Source: Notospermus geniculatus
Taxonomy: Eukaryota; Nemertea; Pilidiophora; Heteronemertea; Lineidae
DNA length: 64,000 nt
Assembly: GCA_002633025.1 (NCBI GenBank)
Contig: NMRB01000105.1
Span: forward strand, 378,076-442,075
Direction of reading: 5' to 3'
Positions 33,079 through 45,242 of this stretch are shown one piece after another. The notes beneath the pieces are model-generated. The model had not been told where the DNA came from, ran no database searches, and saw only the letters and a list, made by a program, of their open reading frames with translations. A program made the position numbers and the translations under genes. Position 1 is the stretch's first letter. Every line of letters begins with the position of its first letter.

Positions 33079-33209
33079 ACCAACGAAGACTTATCTTGAA
33101 CTCAGGTTGAGCTACAGTTTTTCAATTGTTCAGGTTTGCCACGGGCATGATGTGACAATTGTGGCTCAACCTGAATTCAAGATAATCTTCGTTGGTGCAT
33201 ATACGGCCC
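33079..33209. mobile_element. Foldback MITE X, copy 2
   Basis: ACCAACGAAGACTTATCTTG and its counterpart at the right end, which keeps GGTGCATATACGGCC; the left terminus is truncated. Confidence 0.8.
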
Positions 33210-33218
33210 TAAAAGCCT

Positions 33219-33326
33219 CCGTGTCAGGACTTTGATTCAAAGATATCAACAGCCTGCTGTGTGGTCAGCAATGCCGACCATCACCAACAGGAGAAGCTGG
33301 ACCCCGGCAATGCCAGACCTCTGTGA
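33219..33326. repeat. Dispersed repeat, copy 2 (inverted relative to 2295-2400)
   Basis: Starts about 10 bp after the X element, with TGTCAGGACTTTGATTCAAA and AGCCTGCTGTGTGGTCAGC. Confidence 0.75.
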
Positions 33327-33940
33327 GAACTGCGATTCTGGTATATTTTCCCAATCAATTTTCACTCTGCTATACTGACTCATGACAAGCCTTTCAATTT
33401 CATTACGTGTAGTTCCTGCTTCTTGCAAGCCATAGATCCATTCATATTCAGTGGAAACAAGAGTGCAATTGTGTCCAATGGATTTTTCAAAGTCCTGCTC
33501 TCTTGTCATCGATCATATTTTAGCCCTACACACATGCTCTCAGTAATTACAGGTAGTGTAGTGCCTGGGCGTTGAAGTGCCTCTACGTGATAGATAATAC
33601 ATTCATGTTGTCTCCTGGCACCAGCTGGAAGTAAATGGCATCGTGAAAACGTGGTGATTGTTCACAGTCAACAGCATGCTTCCGCAATTCCACCACCGGC
33701 GCCAACATGTCGCACGTGCTCTGCAATATTTCATTTCAACATACATACTTCTGACAAACAGTTCTTCCTGAAATCGACGGAAACCAATTTCAAGATGGCG
33801 GCTCTGGTAGCCATATTGGAACACATGGAGTGAGTGCCACGAGAACCAGTCTAGGAGCATGCATCAAGACTGAACAGTGAAATGTAATGCTGCGTTGAAA
33901 AACAAACGTGTTGTATATTAGTATTGGACCCTAAGATTCA

Positions 33941-34217
33941 GGGGGGCGGATCCAGGATTCTGGTAAAAGGGGGTCACAGAATGCCACAGGCGGACCGATG
34001 AAGGCGAGCGTCCGGCGCAAAGCCATGGTGGGGGGTCAGGGTGTCTCCCCCACAAAATTTCGAAATCTAGAGTAGAAGGCCGTTGGTGCAATTTCCCTAA
34101 GGACAAATTACAAGGCAATTCTGTGGCACTTTGAAAAACGGCAAGTTTTTAATGTTGGTCACCGAAAAATAGGGGGGGGGGGGCACAGGCTGGGTGTGCC
34201 CCCTGGATCCGCACCTC
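33941..34217. mobile_element. MITE H, copy 2
   Basis: GGGGCGGATCCAGGATTC ... CCCTGGATCCGCACC; it has a GGGGGGGGGG run and TTTCGAAATCTAGA inside. Confidence 0.85.
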
Positions 34218-34636
34218 CCGTCAGATTTCCACTCAAAACTTGTTCAGGAATAACCCAGTGATGAATTTCAGCCTCATGAACCGAAGAGTTACTCACGCGC
34301 AGACACAGCTCTTTGGCTAATGCTGAAGCGCAGATTGAACCGATGGTAAAAAAGAACCTGCACAGTCATGTGTTGTTGAAAGGCACTGGCAGGGAAGGTC
34401 AGTGGTGAGTCAGTTCACGATGATCTGCGGGATTCAACCTTCAATCAGATGGTAGCAATCCAATCAGCTTTCCAGCTGGTTGGATCACTGCATGTGCTTG
34501 TTCTTACTGGAGAAACATTAACCCTTTGGTTCGTGTTAAGTTCGATTTGTTATTCCACCTGTAATTTTGTAATGAAGTGGCTCTGCAATCTAGGCCTACT
34601 GCATACATGTAGCTTCACGAATCACAACTCAATACA

Positions 34637-34876
34637 GAGCCCTGATTATTATAGCCGAGTGGTTATCACGTCCTCCTAGCAAGCGGCAGGTCCCAGGTTC
34701 GAATCCAGTCCTGGTCATCTGGGGCATCATCCCTGGCTCCCGTCCGTCGCAAGGGACAGTAAGCCATGGTGCCTTGGGCAAAGACCCCATCCAAGGGAGG
34801 AACATGAACAGCTTGTGATGGCTTCTTCCATACCTGCAGGGCCAATGATGCTATGGCTTCGGCCCTGATGGAAACG
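34637..34876 (+). mobile_element. SINE-A, with internal deletions
   Basis: B box GGTTCGAATCC intact; part of the TACCTTGTGCC and GGGCAAGTAAA region is lost. The tail ends GGCCCTGATGGAAAC. Confidence 0.88.
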
Positions 34877-34909
34877 TGCAAAGCAAATTTTGGTATTCTC
34901 AGGCTAAGG

Positions 34910-35255
34910 CAATAGGAGCAGTCAGCCGCACATATTGTCAACAGATGGCAGCAAAGTCTTAGCGGACCAATGTACAGGAAAATGTACGTGATTGCTGCTC
35001 GATCGATAATGGCCGGGTCCGCTAGATGCATTGAATAGGAGCAGTCAGCCGCGCTTATTGCTAACAGGTGGCAGCACAGTCTTAGCGGACCAAATGTACA
35101 GGAAATCTATTATGATCGCTGCTCGATCGATAATGACTGGGTCCGCTAGATGCATTGAATTGGGCCCTAGTGACACCTAGTGGTCAACTCGCTGACAGCT
35201 CCTATTGGGCCATCGTGACACCTAGTGGTCAACTTGCTGACAGCTCCTATTCAGG
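34910..35255 (-). repeat. Repeat Y, two tandem copies
   Basis: AGGAGCAGTCAGCCGC occurs at 34914 and 35037, and GACACCTAGTGGTCAAC at 35170 and 35218. A nested duplication of Y in the opposite orientation to the 21.5-22.2 kb copies. Confidence 0.85.
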
Positions 35256-35550
35256 CATTTAAACATTCCACTGCCAAAATCATGCATTTCTGGCATGTCT
35301 GGTGGTGGAGGGCATCAGCTATTCTCTGCAATACGAAATTATCTGTGACCCGCTCTGGCAAAATGAGATGCATGTCGCTCTTACCTTGGCAGGTTGAGAG
35401 CAAAAGTTTATCAGTTTCAGTATTGTCTGCCTGTTATGAAATCTGAAATAATCTATTTCTTCTGTTCTCTCCTGGTGTCATCTCGGTTCGGTTCGTTTAG
35501 GCTCGTGTTCTGAGCGACATGCAACTTCGCCAGAGCGGGTATCTTGGTCG

Positions 35551-35879
35551 TGTTCGGAAAGCTTCCCCGAGGAAGCTCGGGGAGGCACGAGAGCATTCGG
35601 AAAGGTATTTGGCAAGTTGCCAAAGCTTCCTCGATCCTGGTCGAAGTGAGCGACTTGCCAAGTCACTCACTTGGGGAAACTCCCGGCATGCATTTCGTTT
35701 TCTTTCCAGGCCGACATGCTGATTGGCTACACGTGGAATATTTCACGATTGCAACGGCACAGTAGTGCCTTTCCCCGAGGAAGCGCAAATATCGTTCGGA
35801 AATTTGCCTTCACTGGGCATGCTCACAATCCCCGAGAGAAGCGCCAGAAACTTCCTCAGGGAAGCTTTCCGAACATGCT
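35551..35879. mobile_element. MITE with GTTCGGAAAGCTTCCC ends
   Basis: GTGTTCGGAAAGCTTCCCCG at the left and GGGAAGCTTTCCGAACATGC at the right; the interior repeats CGAGGAAGC and CTTGCCAAG words. The 175-codon frame over its right half is therefore not a gene. Confidence 0.78.
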
Positions 35880-36830
35880 ACTTGTAAAAGGAACGACATG
35901 TACCAGGGAAGCTACTACTAGTACTACATGTAGGTGTCATAACACCATGTATCATCGTGTTATGACTCCTAGTGTGAATCACCCACTTCTTACACAGTCC
36001 GCTGTTGTACGTGCACAGCATCGAGACTACTGTTGGTGGCATGCCGGTATTCAATTCTTTCTCCCATCAGCAAAGCTTCACTGCACATTAACTATTGACT
36101 GGGACTACTTTTTTGTACGCCAGACTTTAAAATCTAGGTTAGTACATAATGGGCCGATTATTTTCATAACAGTAAAAAAAGTTTGGAATGTTTCGTGATG
36201 GGGCAAATTTGTTGTTATCAGAAATACAATTTATTACCAGAAAAGGTCGAGGTCATTTCCCAGGCGTTCCTGTAGATTGAATCTTGTCGCTTGCTAATGT
36301 TTATTGTTGTTGTTGCTCGGTAACCAGGATATTTCTATTCGCGTTTCGCTGGGACCTCATTTGGGATTGCTTGCAATGATCTTGCCCTAATGGAATCAGC
36401 ACTCGGGTTATTAATATCGTTTCGTTGTTGAAGTGATGTCCATGATAATGTCGTCAATTTGACCACTGGTTGGGGAGGCGGGGATGCAAATATTATACTG
36501 TGGCTGATGTTTTTATGCAGAGCTGGTTTCTGCCGAATGAAGAGATGAATTTCTACCATGTGAATAGAGTTCTGTTTGTTTGTGTTGCAGCCAGAAATGT
36601 GACCCACTGCAGCAACAAAAGCAGGCGCTTGTTGCTGCCGTTTCACTGGTAGCCATCTTACCAATGTTAGGTCATCATCGTGGGAATTTTCTTCCAGAGT
36701 GATATATGATTGGTTCTCCCATCCCCTNTTTTACAACTGCGGACCTGATTGGCCTCCTGTAGTCTACAAGAGACAGCGGATATGCCGCGAACCGGTCTAT
36801 TTCTCGAAGGGTGATGTGCGATTATTGAAG
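35880..36830. other. Intron 1, no feature recognised
   Basis: A short AGGTGTCATAACACC / GGTGTTATGACTCCT inverted pair lies near 35932-35975; otherwise nothing clear. One undetermined base is at 36727. Confidence 0.3.
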
Positions 36831-36831
36831 A

Positions 36832-36883
36832 TGCACTTTCCTCAAAAGTCAAATGCGACATCCAACGGGTTTTCCTAGAGTGC
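36832..36883 (-). mobile_element. MITE B fragment
   Basis: GCGACATCCAACGGGTTTTC with CACTTTCCTCAAAAGTC before it; one end only. Confidence 0.7.
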
Positions 36884-37489
36884 ATCACATTTGATGCATT
36901 ACGTACTTTTTCGGTAAATCAAGTACATACATGTACGTGTAGGTAGTTTGTTGACAATCAATCTACATGTACGTTATCAGAATAATAATACGTGATCACT
37001 TGATCTTGCTATTAGAAATTGAATAGGAAACCTGTCATTTTATCCACCATCTATTCCCACCTCCAAAAAAAACACATTCATGCATTTTTACATACCGGTA
37101 TTTTTAGTTCACACAATAAATGAATACAATATTGTAGCGTCTCATTGTGTAATGAATTGAATTTCATCCTTGAACTCATTGAACGTTTGTAAGCCCTGGG
37201 GGAGGATGTGCGAATGGAATGTTTGTTCTCCTATTATTTCTACAGTGTGTGATTCACCCACCGTGTTCCCTTTTGTACTTTGATTATTGGGAGTTGACAT
37301 GACAGTGCTTCAAATACAACTTGTAGAAAATCGATAATACAAATGCATTGTGCATTCTGTGTACATTGGCTGGCCATGTCAGCAAGTATAGCATGGACAA
37401 TTGATAGAAGTTTTCTGTAGTGTGAAAACAGCACGGTGGTTGGTTGACTTGCTTTGGAGAATCTCGTAGTCAAAGACCACCGTTGTGCT

Positions 37490-37945
37490 TTGGGTAGGCC
37501 TCCACAGCCTGTGTTTAGGGTCGGCCTCGCCTCAGCTTGTGCTTGGGGTGGGCCTCTCCGCAGCCTGTGCTTGGGGTAAGGCTGTCCACAGCCTGTTCTT
37601 GGGGTAGGCCTCTCCACAGCCTGTGCTGGGGGTAGGCCTTTCCATGCCTTGTGCTTGGGGTAGGCCTCTCCACAGCCTGAGCAGGGGTAGACCTCTCTTC
37701 AGCTTGTGCTTGGGGTAGGCCTCACCGCAGCCTGTGCTTGGGGTAAGGCTGTCCGCAGCCTGTGCTGGAGGCCTCTCCACCGCTTGTGCTTGGGGGGGGG
37801 GGGTGTAGGCCTCTCCACGGCCTGTGCAGGGGTAGGCCCCCTCCATGGCCTGTGCAGAGGTAGGCCTCTCCACAGCCTGTGCAGGGGTTAGGCCTTCATG
37901 GCCTTTGTGCAGTGGTAGGTCTGTCCGCAGCTTGTGCTTACAGTA
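37490..37945. repeat. Minisatellite, about 28-bp GTAGGCCTCTCCACAGCCTG unit
   Basis: Roughly 15 imperfect units of 26-30 bp with alternating GTGCTTGGG and GTGCAGGGG parts. The Pro/Gly-rich frames on both strands (for example 37532-37873) are translations of the repeat. Confidence 0.92.
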
Positions 37946-38332
37946 GCATTCAAAGTGTAGGCTTCCAAATTCAGGAATGTTTTGTCTATTGGGTCTATTT
38001 CAGTCTGGGCAGGTGGTTTTCATTGTGTAGGTAGTATTCACTAATTGTTCAACATACATGCATTGATATTGTGTTCTTAGATGCCATTGTGCTGAGCTAA
38101 CAATAGATGACCCCTAATCATCGCCCTCTTGAGTGCAAGTTGGGGTCATCCATCCATAGAGTTCATGTCCCATGATATGCAGGCAGGTATACTGACAATA
38201 TTCTATTGTAATGATATGATAATTGACTGGACCAATATCTGGGGGGCAAGTTTGAGGTCAGCAAAATGGGTGTGGACGTGTGGGTGTGGAAATGTGTGCA
38301 AGCAGCGAATGTGCCCCTCCGTCTTCCAAATA

Positions 38333-39388
38333 TAAGCCCTGGTTACACCTAATCTCCAAGCTTTTTGAGACACTGGGTTTTTCCGAACCAGAAAAAACAC
38401 GCCGTTGACACGGTGAGCAGTTACACTACTAAAAATGTGATTGGTAATAAGTTCCGTTCCGCGATAGGGGCACTGCATGTAGGCAACTCTCCGTAATCAA
38501 GTGACTACTGGAGGCATGAAATAGCCTATACGCATGACTCATCGATTTGCATCGCCGTCTGTCGGGGTGCTCGCAACTACAAGTAGACCAAGGATTTCAC
38601 GGTTACATACATAAAATACCGTGGCCCGAACTTATAAAAGGTGTTTTTCGCCTGTCTAACTTGGACTTGTTTAAGCCTAAACATTTGTAAGACAACTGTT
38701 AGACAAGTCCACCAAAACACTGGTTTATCGAAATTTCGAACAACGCAAGGACGTCGGTCTAGCTAGTCAAGTCCAACAGGTGAATAAACATGTATCCCGA
38801 TCGCACTGCCTTTGTTGAGACGATTATATAATGAATTGTAAATGGGCATACCTTAGATGACCTCATGTGCGCGGCATTCGTCATAATAGGCCTATTTGCT
38901 GTTGTGACCGTATGGATAGTACACCCTTAGTCGAAAGTAAATGCCCACTTAATTTTCCTGCATATTTCCTTGAATATTTTTCATAGCCACATTTTCTTTT
39001 CATACAGATAATCTCGGGCCACTGGGACACCTTTTAAGACCATAAAACTTGAAATTATGAATGAATCACGAGCTTAGACAACTGCAAAACAAGCCCCCTG
39101 GCATGCTTTGCGATTCCTTTGTTATTTGGAGAGCGTTGTCTATCTTTGGACGGCAATTTTAGACATGTCTAAGCTAGACATCCTTCTGTAATCGCAGTTT
39201 AAGCTAGACGACTGATTTAGACTTGTCTAGGCGAGTTAGACTTGTCTAAGAGATAGACATCCTTTATAAGTTCGGGCCCGTGTGTCTAAAATAGCCCCGG
39301 TGTTGTCACTTCGAGCTCGATGGGGCTAATAAGCACAATGATTTCAGACACAGGTCTATTTAGACTCGGCGATTTATAGGTGTAACCG
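38333..39388. mobile_element. MITE with AAGCCCTGGTTACACC ends, interrupted
   Basis: TAAGCCCTGGTTACACCTA at the left and TATAGGTGTAACC at the right. A 657-bp element (38622-39278) sits inside. Its ends resemble those of the element at 62283-62803. Confidence 0.6.
38622..39278. mobile_element. Nested MITE with GGCCCGAACTTATAAAAGG ends
   Basis: GGCCCGAACTTATAAAAGG and CCTTTATAAGTTCGGGCC are inverted. The subterminal parts repeat AGACTTGTCTA and TTAGACAAGTC words on both sides. Non-coding. Confidence 0.85.
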
Positions 39389-39915
39389 CAAAATCCCGGG
39401 GGAAAGCACGGGGATTTATGTAGTGTAACGACAGTTATAGCCAAGGTCTAGTAGCTGTCATGATCTATGACAAACTTTTATAGGCTAGCTATTGTTTGTA
39501 GGCAAATACAGTTATCATTGTTATTATAGGATGTCCAAGGTTATCTCGTTCCAGGGATTATGCCTTTATCGATATTGTTTTAGTACTGTGGTTTTGGCCT
39601 TGATGTTCGGCCTAGTGTTCTGTGTCACTTTGTCACATGCCAGAGGCATTATTCTGGTGAAGTCCGCCAACATCTAGTGCAACCCAATGGAATGTGGAAG
39701 TCAGGAAATGTGGTTTTCAATTATGCATTTGACCTTCGTAATTAAAGAGTTGCCTGTGATTAAAAGATCCGTGGAAAATCCAACTAAAATATATTGCCTA
39801 AATTCGGCATTCCATTGGGTTGTGCTTAGATGTTGCCAGACTTTAAAAATGCTTATTTCTAGGTAGTCTTGGTTTATAATCTTGAGTTCTCACATGCTAA
39901 AATAGCATGCAACTT

Positions 39916-40205
39916 GCAGGTGCAGATCCAGAGGGGGTTTTGGGGGTCGTGCCCCTCCCCCTGCTCGCCACCACCAATTGTTTTTTTTTCTCAATAGTTT
40001 GTGACAATAAGCAAAAAAAACGCAAGAATAAAGCTTCTGTTTTGATACTGAGATGCCAAGAAATCGCATCTACGGCCTTCTAGATTTCAAAATTTTCTGG
40101 GGGAGGACCCAGACCCCCTTGGCGCAGGTATCTTCGGCGTCCGCCTACAACGACCGCTCTCGGCGGCCCTGACCCCCTCTGCCAAAAATCCTGGATCCGT
40201 GCCTG
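39916..40205. mobile_element. MITE H, copy 3 (opposite orientation)
   Basis: CAGGTGCAGATCCAGAGGGG ... CAAAAATCCTGGATCCGTGC; it shares AAAACGCAAGAATAAAGC-type interior with copy 1, inverted. Confidence 0.88.
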
Positions 40206-40300
40206 ACTTGATGATGTCCCACTCTTCTTCCCCCTCCCCACCCTCTCCCCCCACCCCCTCACCCACCCCCTCACCCACCCCCACCCCCACATTACTACAT
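40206..40300. repeat. CACCCCCTC-rich simple repeat
   Basis: A low-complexity C-rich stretch, 40228-40291. The Gly/Val-rich minus frames come from it. Confidence 0.8.
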
Positions 40301-40800
40301 GTAGGACAGAATTAATTGAAAGTTATAGTAATACTAGTGATCACAAAAACAATTTTCAAATAAACGATTCACTCTTCCTAATGTCATATTTTGTGTGAAC
40401 TTCCATTTAATTATGACTATGTGATTGATGAAATGTAATTGGCGTGTTTGAATGTTTTATAATTCAGTTCAATGGCTACGTTATTATCAGCATTAAATTG
40501 CCTCAGTGTGTGTTGTATAGTACGTGTTAAAGCCACTCTGTATAGAATTTAACGCTGTTTTCAAAGTGTTTGGAGAAAAATGCAGATGGAGGTCTCATAG
40601 CCTTGGGAAGGTCTGCCAAAATGATCGCCTGATACGTACTTCAAAGAATCAAGCCGTAGTTTTCAGCACACATTGAAAAAACTGCAGGCAGAACTCTAAT
40701 GTAATCAGATAGAACATAGTACATTTTATACTACACTTTTTACGTCTTCGACGTAAGCACTTTCTGAATCCAAGAGAGTATACCTGTAACTGTATCGTGG

Positions 40801-41051
40801 TATAGACGATTCTCGAATTCGCAAATCTGTGCACTAACGCCGAAATCTCAACCAGAACCTCGATCTGAAACCGGCTGACGTGACGCCATCCATGGTTCAG
40901 CAGTGGTCGAGTCTGACGCAACGGCTTTGATGTCACTGTAGTGGGGTTGTCTGCGTTACATCATTCATTCAGTTTCAGACCGAGGTTGTGGTTGAGATTT
41001 CAGCGGAAGTGCACATATCTTTGTCGTTGACATCAATTTGAGAACTGTCTA
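40801..41051. mobile_element. MITE E, copy 1
   Basis: Family E is about 245 bp with TATAGACCGTTCTCAAATT-like ends. A palindromic interior has GAAATCTCAACCAGAACCTC then GATCTGAAAC, mirrored by GTTTCAGACCGAGGTTGTGG. TA target. Confidence 0.85.
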
Positions 41052-41420
41052 TTGACTGTCATCATGCAGGGTTTCCAGAATAAAGTCATTCTCTCATAGG
41101 ATTCAAGGATAATGTTAGGTTCCTTTGTGTTGACAAAGCCTGGTCTGAAATTCCTAAAGATCTCATGAATCCACAGTCATCATGACAGGTCTGATACGTT
41201 ACAGCTGTGTGATGGTTCCTTTGTTTGTGATGGAATCGTCACTGGATGCAGGATGAGTCAACTTGTTGGTTTGTCATACAAAGACAAGAAAATGGACTGG
41301 GTTGTGACTGTACCTTGCGTGCGTGCAGATCTGCTAAAAAAATTTGAAGGCAAATTTACATCAGATGTGGTTTGCTGTTGATCGTGCATGCATTTCACTC
41401 AGTAAAACAAAAAATATTCA

Positions 41421-41822
41421 GGCCTAAAAAAAAAGGTGTGGTTCCGGTAACCCGACCGACCCTAATTTTTGCCCCCCAAATTCCCTACTCAACTTTTTTT
41501 ATTGACCATTTTCGACCATAAACAAAGCCCACGTGCTCTCTGTGCTACAAATAATAACCTACTCACAAACTCTTCCGACGATGTCTGACATGTCTGAGAA
41601 GAACTAAATATAAAGGTGCTTCTTGTCAACCTTGGTGGTAGCATTCAGTTTGATATACATGTATATGGCCTCCACCAGAAAGTTAGTATTTACACCTACA
41701 TGCAATATAAAATGCTAAGGTCAGGAGTAAAAAAGCAAAGCAAAATAAAAAAAAATCCCTCCCGACCGACCCTTACTGAAGGAGACCTCGTTACCGGAAC
41801 CACACCTTTTTTTTTTAGGCCT
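41421..41822. mobile_element. MITE U, present only in block copy 1
   Basis: Inverted ends GGCCTAAAAAAAAAGGTGTG and GTTACCGGAACCACACC on to AGGCC (over 30 bp paired). CGACCGACCCT occurs at both sides. Copy 2 of the block reads 26 other bases at this place. Confidence 0.88.
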
Positions 41823-41970
41823 TGCTCTGTTCACAACATCCGGCAGCAGGAGGAAACCGGTGTGCCCGGTGAAAAGTACTGCTGTCAACGAGAGTCCCTC
41901 GATCTCTATCACATGAATAACGGGTCACACTTGTGATGATTCGGGTCTCACTTGTGATGATATGCATTAT

Positions 41971-42180
41971 ATAGAGACTTTGCAAATGACGTCACAAGCC
42001 GCCATGCTGGAGGACACATGCTGCAGAGGTGCAGCGAAATGAGCCGTGCATGCCCCAATGACGTTACGTCAAAAAATGGTGTGGCACACTTCGCGCAAGT
42101 CACGTCACGGTCGGCTCACACCTGTGCGTCCTGTGTCCTCCAGAATGGCCACCAGGATGACGTCATTGCAAAGTCTCTAT
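41971..42180. mobile_element. MITE C, copy 4, present only in block copy 1
   Basis: ATAGAGACTTTGCAAATGAC and GTCATTGCAAAGTCTCTAT are paired ends. The other block (45772-45800) has the uninterrupted site. The interior holds ACGTTACGTCA and CACGTCACGG words. Confidence 0.92.
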
Positions 42181-42187
42181 TTGTGTG

Positions 42188-42381
42188 GCGGTCCAGGAAA
42201 ACCCGTCAGATGTCGCTGAGTGATCAACAAGGGCTGTCAGATTGCCTGTGCATTGATCTGGTACTGTTTACCTTTTATGTAGTACATTTCAGCTATTGAA
42301 ATGTGCAGGTTCACCAAGGCCATTAACACTTTCCTCAAATGCGACATCCGACGGGTTTCCCTAGACCGCCTCACATGCCGT
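42188..42381 (-). mobile_element. MITE B, complete
   Basis: Family B is about 190 bp. AGGAAAACCCGTCAGATGTC and GACATCCGACGGGTTTCCC are inverted ends, and the centre TTTCAGCTATTGAAATG is itself palindromic. B pieces recur at 545, 23543, 24955, 36832, 45799, 48305, 60777 and 63381. Confidence 0.9.
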
Positions 42382-43092
42382 GACGTCATCACATGCTGTG
42401 ACATGTCGGGTGATGTAAAGTCGTGACGTAATAAACTATACGTAGCATTCTTTAGCCATTGTCGGCACCGTTCCCCACTCCTTTTGTTTACGTCGGTCTC
42501 ATGTCACATTCATTCACAACACTTGCTGCTTTCCCAGGCAGTGTGAAAGGAACTTAGCCTTAAAATTCCCATCTTCAGAATTGCAGGATAGTGCTCCGTA
42601 CACAACAGAATAGCCCAGTGGAGAACACTTGTTCTTATTTTATGTACGTACAATGACCTTCTTTGAAAGAGATAGGGTAATGCAAATGACTCAATTGGGG
42701 CCAACAGTGGTATAAATAACCCACACAGTCTGCTGTTTTGAAGAGTAGTCTGTCATCATACATTTAGCTGCACTTCCATTACAGCTTTTATGTCCAGTCT
42801 TATTAGTAACGGTGTCTGTCCGCATAAATAAGACCGGATATTTCACGGCTTGCGCTTCCACTGCTGGATTTGAGGTTAGTAAAGTTCGGCTACAGTGGCG
42901 ATACGTAGAGTGAACCGCGTATATTGTTCCGGTACTTTTGAGCATCGGCAATGTTGCAAGCGATCTGAAGCCACCTGCAGCCGAACATAACACTACAAAG
43001 ACCTGAAACTACAAAAAGCCATTCCAGTAGACAAAACACCGGTCTTGATCCGCATCTAATTTGATTCGGATAATTCGGCTATGCTATCCGAG

Positions 43093-43748
43093 TTCACACA
43101 GTGGGCCTTAAAAAGGGTAAAGTGAAAAAAAATGTTAAGACCATGAGACCTGTGCTACATCTTACTTAAGGGTATGAATTATGATTTTATGAAAAAAAGA
43201 AAAAAATCTGTTGGGAAATTTTTGAGAAAAATGCATTTTTCTGAAATGACCATTTTTGGGAAGTGACAATTTTAAAAAATCATTATTTTACCAGAAAAGA
43301 ATTTATTTTTTGTCTACATATGCTTAATACATTCACTTTTACCCATTTGTGATATTTGGGTTGCATGGTAACCTTTTTACAGTTGCCATATCAACCGTAT
43401 TTGTTTTTATATCAGTACGTTTCTTTTTGTGTGTTTTCTGCTCTGAATATCACTGTACATGTCAAATTTATTGATACTCAAGGACTAAAGGGGTCGTACC
43501 ATGATATTTTGAAATTCGCTTTCATTGAGTACCTGAGTTATCACTCTGCTGCCTCATCAGTCAGTCACTGCGCAAGTCACTACAGCACTTTCTACACATG
43601 TGAAGCATTGTACTCTAATGCAGTTTGCAGTAGTCGTTTCACCTTGTTTCTGCAATGCTGCTTTCGGCTTTTCTAAATGAGTGATATTCTTCTCCTTACC
43701 AGAATGAAGGCAGGTTTCAACCGATCAAAGTTGAACACATCCTGCAAT
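43093..43748. other. Intron 1, AT-rich, up to the gap
   Basis: Poly-A and poly-T runs near 43120-43320; no gene or repeat was recognised. Confidence 0.35.
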
Positions 43749-44596
43749 NNNNNNNNNNNNNNNNNNNNNNNNNNNNNNNNNNNNNNNNNNNNNNNNNNNN
43801 NNNNNNNNNNNNNNNNNNNNNNNNNNNNNNNNNNNNNNNNNNNNNNNNNNNNNNNNNNNNNNNNNNNNNNNNNNNNNNNNNNNNNNNNNNNNNNNNNNNN
43901 NNNNNNNNNNNNNNNNNNNNNNNNNNNNNNNNNNNNNNNNNNNNNNNNNNNNNNNNNNNNNNNNNNNNNNNNNNNNNNNNNNNNNNNNNNNNNNNNNNNN
44001 NNNNNNNNNNNNNNNNNNNNNNNNNNNNNNNNNNNNNNNNNNNNNNNNNNNNNNNNNNNNNNNNNNNNNNNNNNNNNNNNNNNNNNNNNNNNNNNNNNNN
44101 NNNNNNNNNNNNNNNNNNNNNNNNNNNNNNNNNNNNNNNNNNNNNNNNNNNNNNNNNNNNNNNNNNNNNNNNNNNNNNNNNNNNNNNNNNNNNNNNNNNN
44201 NNNNNNNNNNNNNNNNNNNNNNNNNNNNNNNNNNNNNNNNNNNNNNNNNNNNNNNNNNNNNNNNNNNNNNNNNNNNNNNNNNNNNNNNNNNNNNNNNNNN
44301 NNNNNNNNNNNNNNNNNNNNNNNNNNNNNNNNNNNNNNNNNNNNNNNNNNNNNNNNNNNNNNNNNNNNNNNNNNNNNNNNNNNNNNNNNNNNNNNNNNNN
44401 NNNNNNNNNNNNNNNNNNNNNNNNNNNNNNNNNNNNNNNNNNNNNNNNNNNNNNNNNNNNNNNNNNNNNNNNNNNNNNNNNNNNNNNNNNNNNNNNNNNN
44501 NNNNNNNNNNNNNNNNNNNNNNNNNNNNNNNNNNNNNNNNNNNNNNNNNNNNNNNNNNNNNNNNNNNNNNNNNNNNNNNNNNNNNNNNNNNNNNNN
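43749..44596. other. Assembly gap (848 N)
   Basis: Undetermined bases. The right edge coincides with the first base of the second duplicated block, a sign that the repeat itself limited assembly. Any ORF through it is meaningless. Confidence 1.
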
Positions 44597-45030
44597 AACA
44601 ATTTTCAAATAAACGATTCACTCTTCCTAATGTCATATTTTGTGTGAACTTCCATTTAATTATGACTATGTGATTGATGAAATGTAATTGGCATGTTTGA
44701 ATGTTTTATAATTCAGTTCAATGGCTACTACGTTATTATCAGCATTAAATTGCCTCAGTGTGTGTTGTATAGTACGCGTTAAAGCCACTCTGTATAGAAT
44801 TTAACGCTGTTTTCAAAGTGTTTGGAGAAAAATGAAGATGGAGGTCTCATGGCCTTGGGAAGGTCACCAAAATGATCGCCTGATACGCACTTCAAAGAAT
44901 CAAGCCCTAGTTTTCAGCCCACATTCTAATGTATTCAGATAGAACATAGTACATTTTATACTACACTTTATACGTCTTCGATGTAAGCACTTTCTGAATC
45001 CAAGAGAGTATACCTGTAACTGTATCGTGG

Positions 45031-45242
45031 TATAGACGATTCTCGAATTGGCAAATCTGTGCACTTCCGCCGAAATCTCAACCAGAACCTCGATCTGAAA
45101 CTTGACGCAACGTCTTTGACGTCAATGTCATAGGGTTGTCTGCGTCATGTCATTCAGCTTCAGACTGAGGTTGTGGTTGAGGTTACAGCAGAAGTGTGCA
45201 TATCTTTGTCGTTAATATATATGTCAGTTTGAGAACTGTCTA
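45031..45242. mobile_element. MITE E, copy 2 (in block copy 2)
   Basis: The same position as E copy 1 within the block, with an internal deletion of about 35 bp. Confidence 0.85.

Larger units (their letters stand above)
40348..43092 (+). repeat. Large duplicated block, copy 1 (about 2.75 kb)
   Basis: From AACAATTTTCAAATAAACG, collinear with 44597-47514. Only this copy has the U element (41421-41822) and the C element (41971-42180). The block contains fragments of other repeats (58204-type element, E, B). It could be a real tandem duplication or two haplotypes assembled in series around the gap. Confidence 0.9.

Noticed and set aside
35671-36198. 175-codon plus-strand frame
   Set aside because: Its first part lies in the MITE at 35551-35879 and the remainder has no recognised similarity.
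37240-37891. Pro/Gly-rich frames on both strands
   Set aside because: Produced by the 28-bp GTAGGCCTCTCC array; no independent coding signal.
43673-44636. About 300-codon open frames on both strands
   Set aside because: They run through the N gap and contain almost only undetermined residues.
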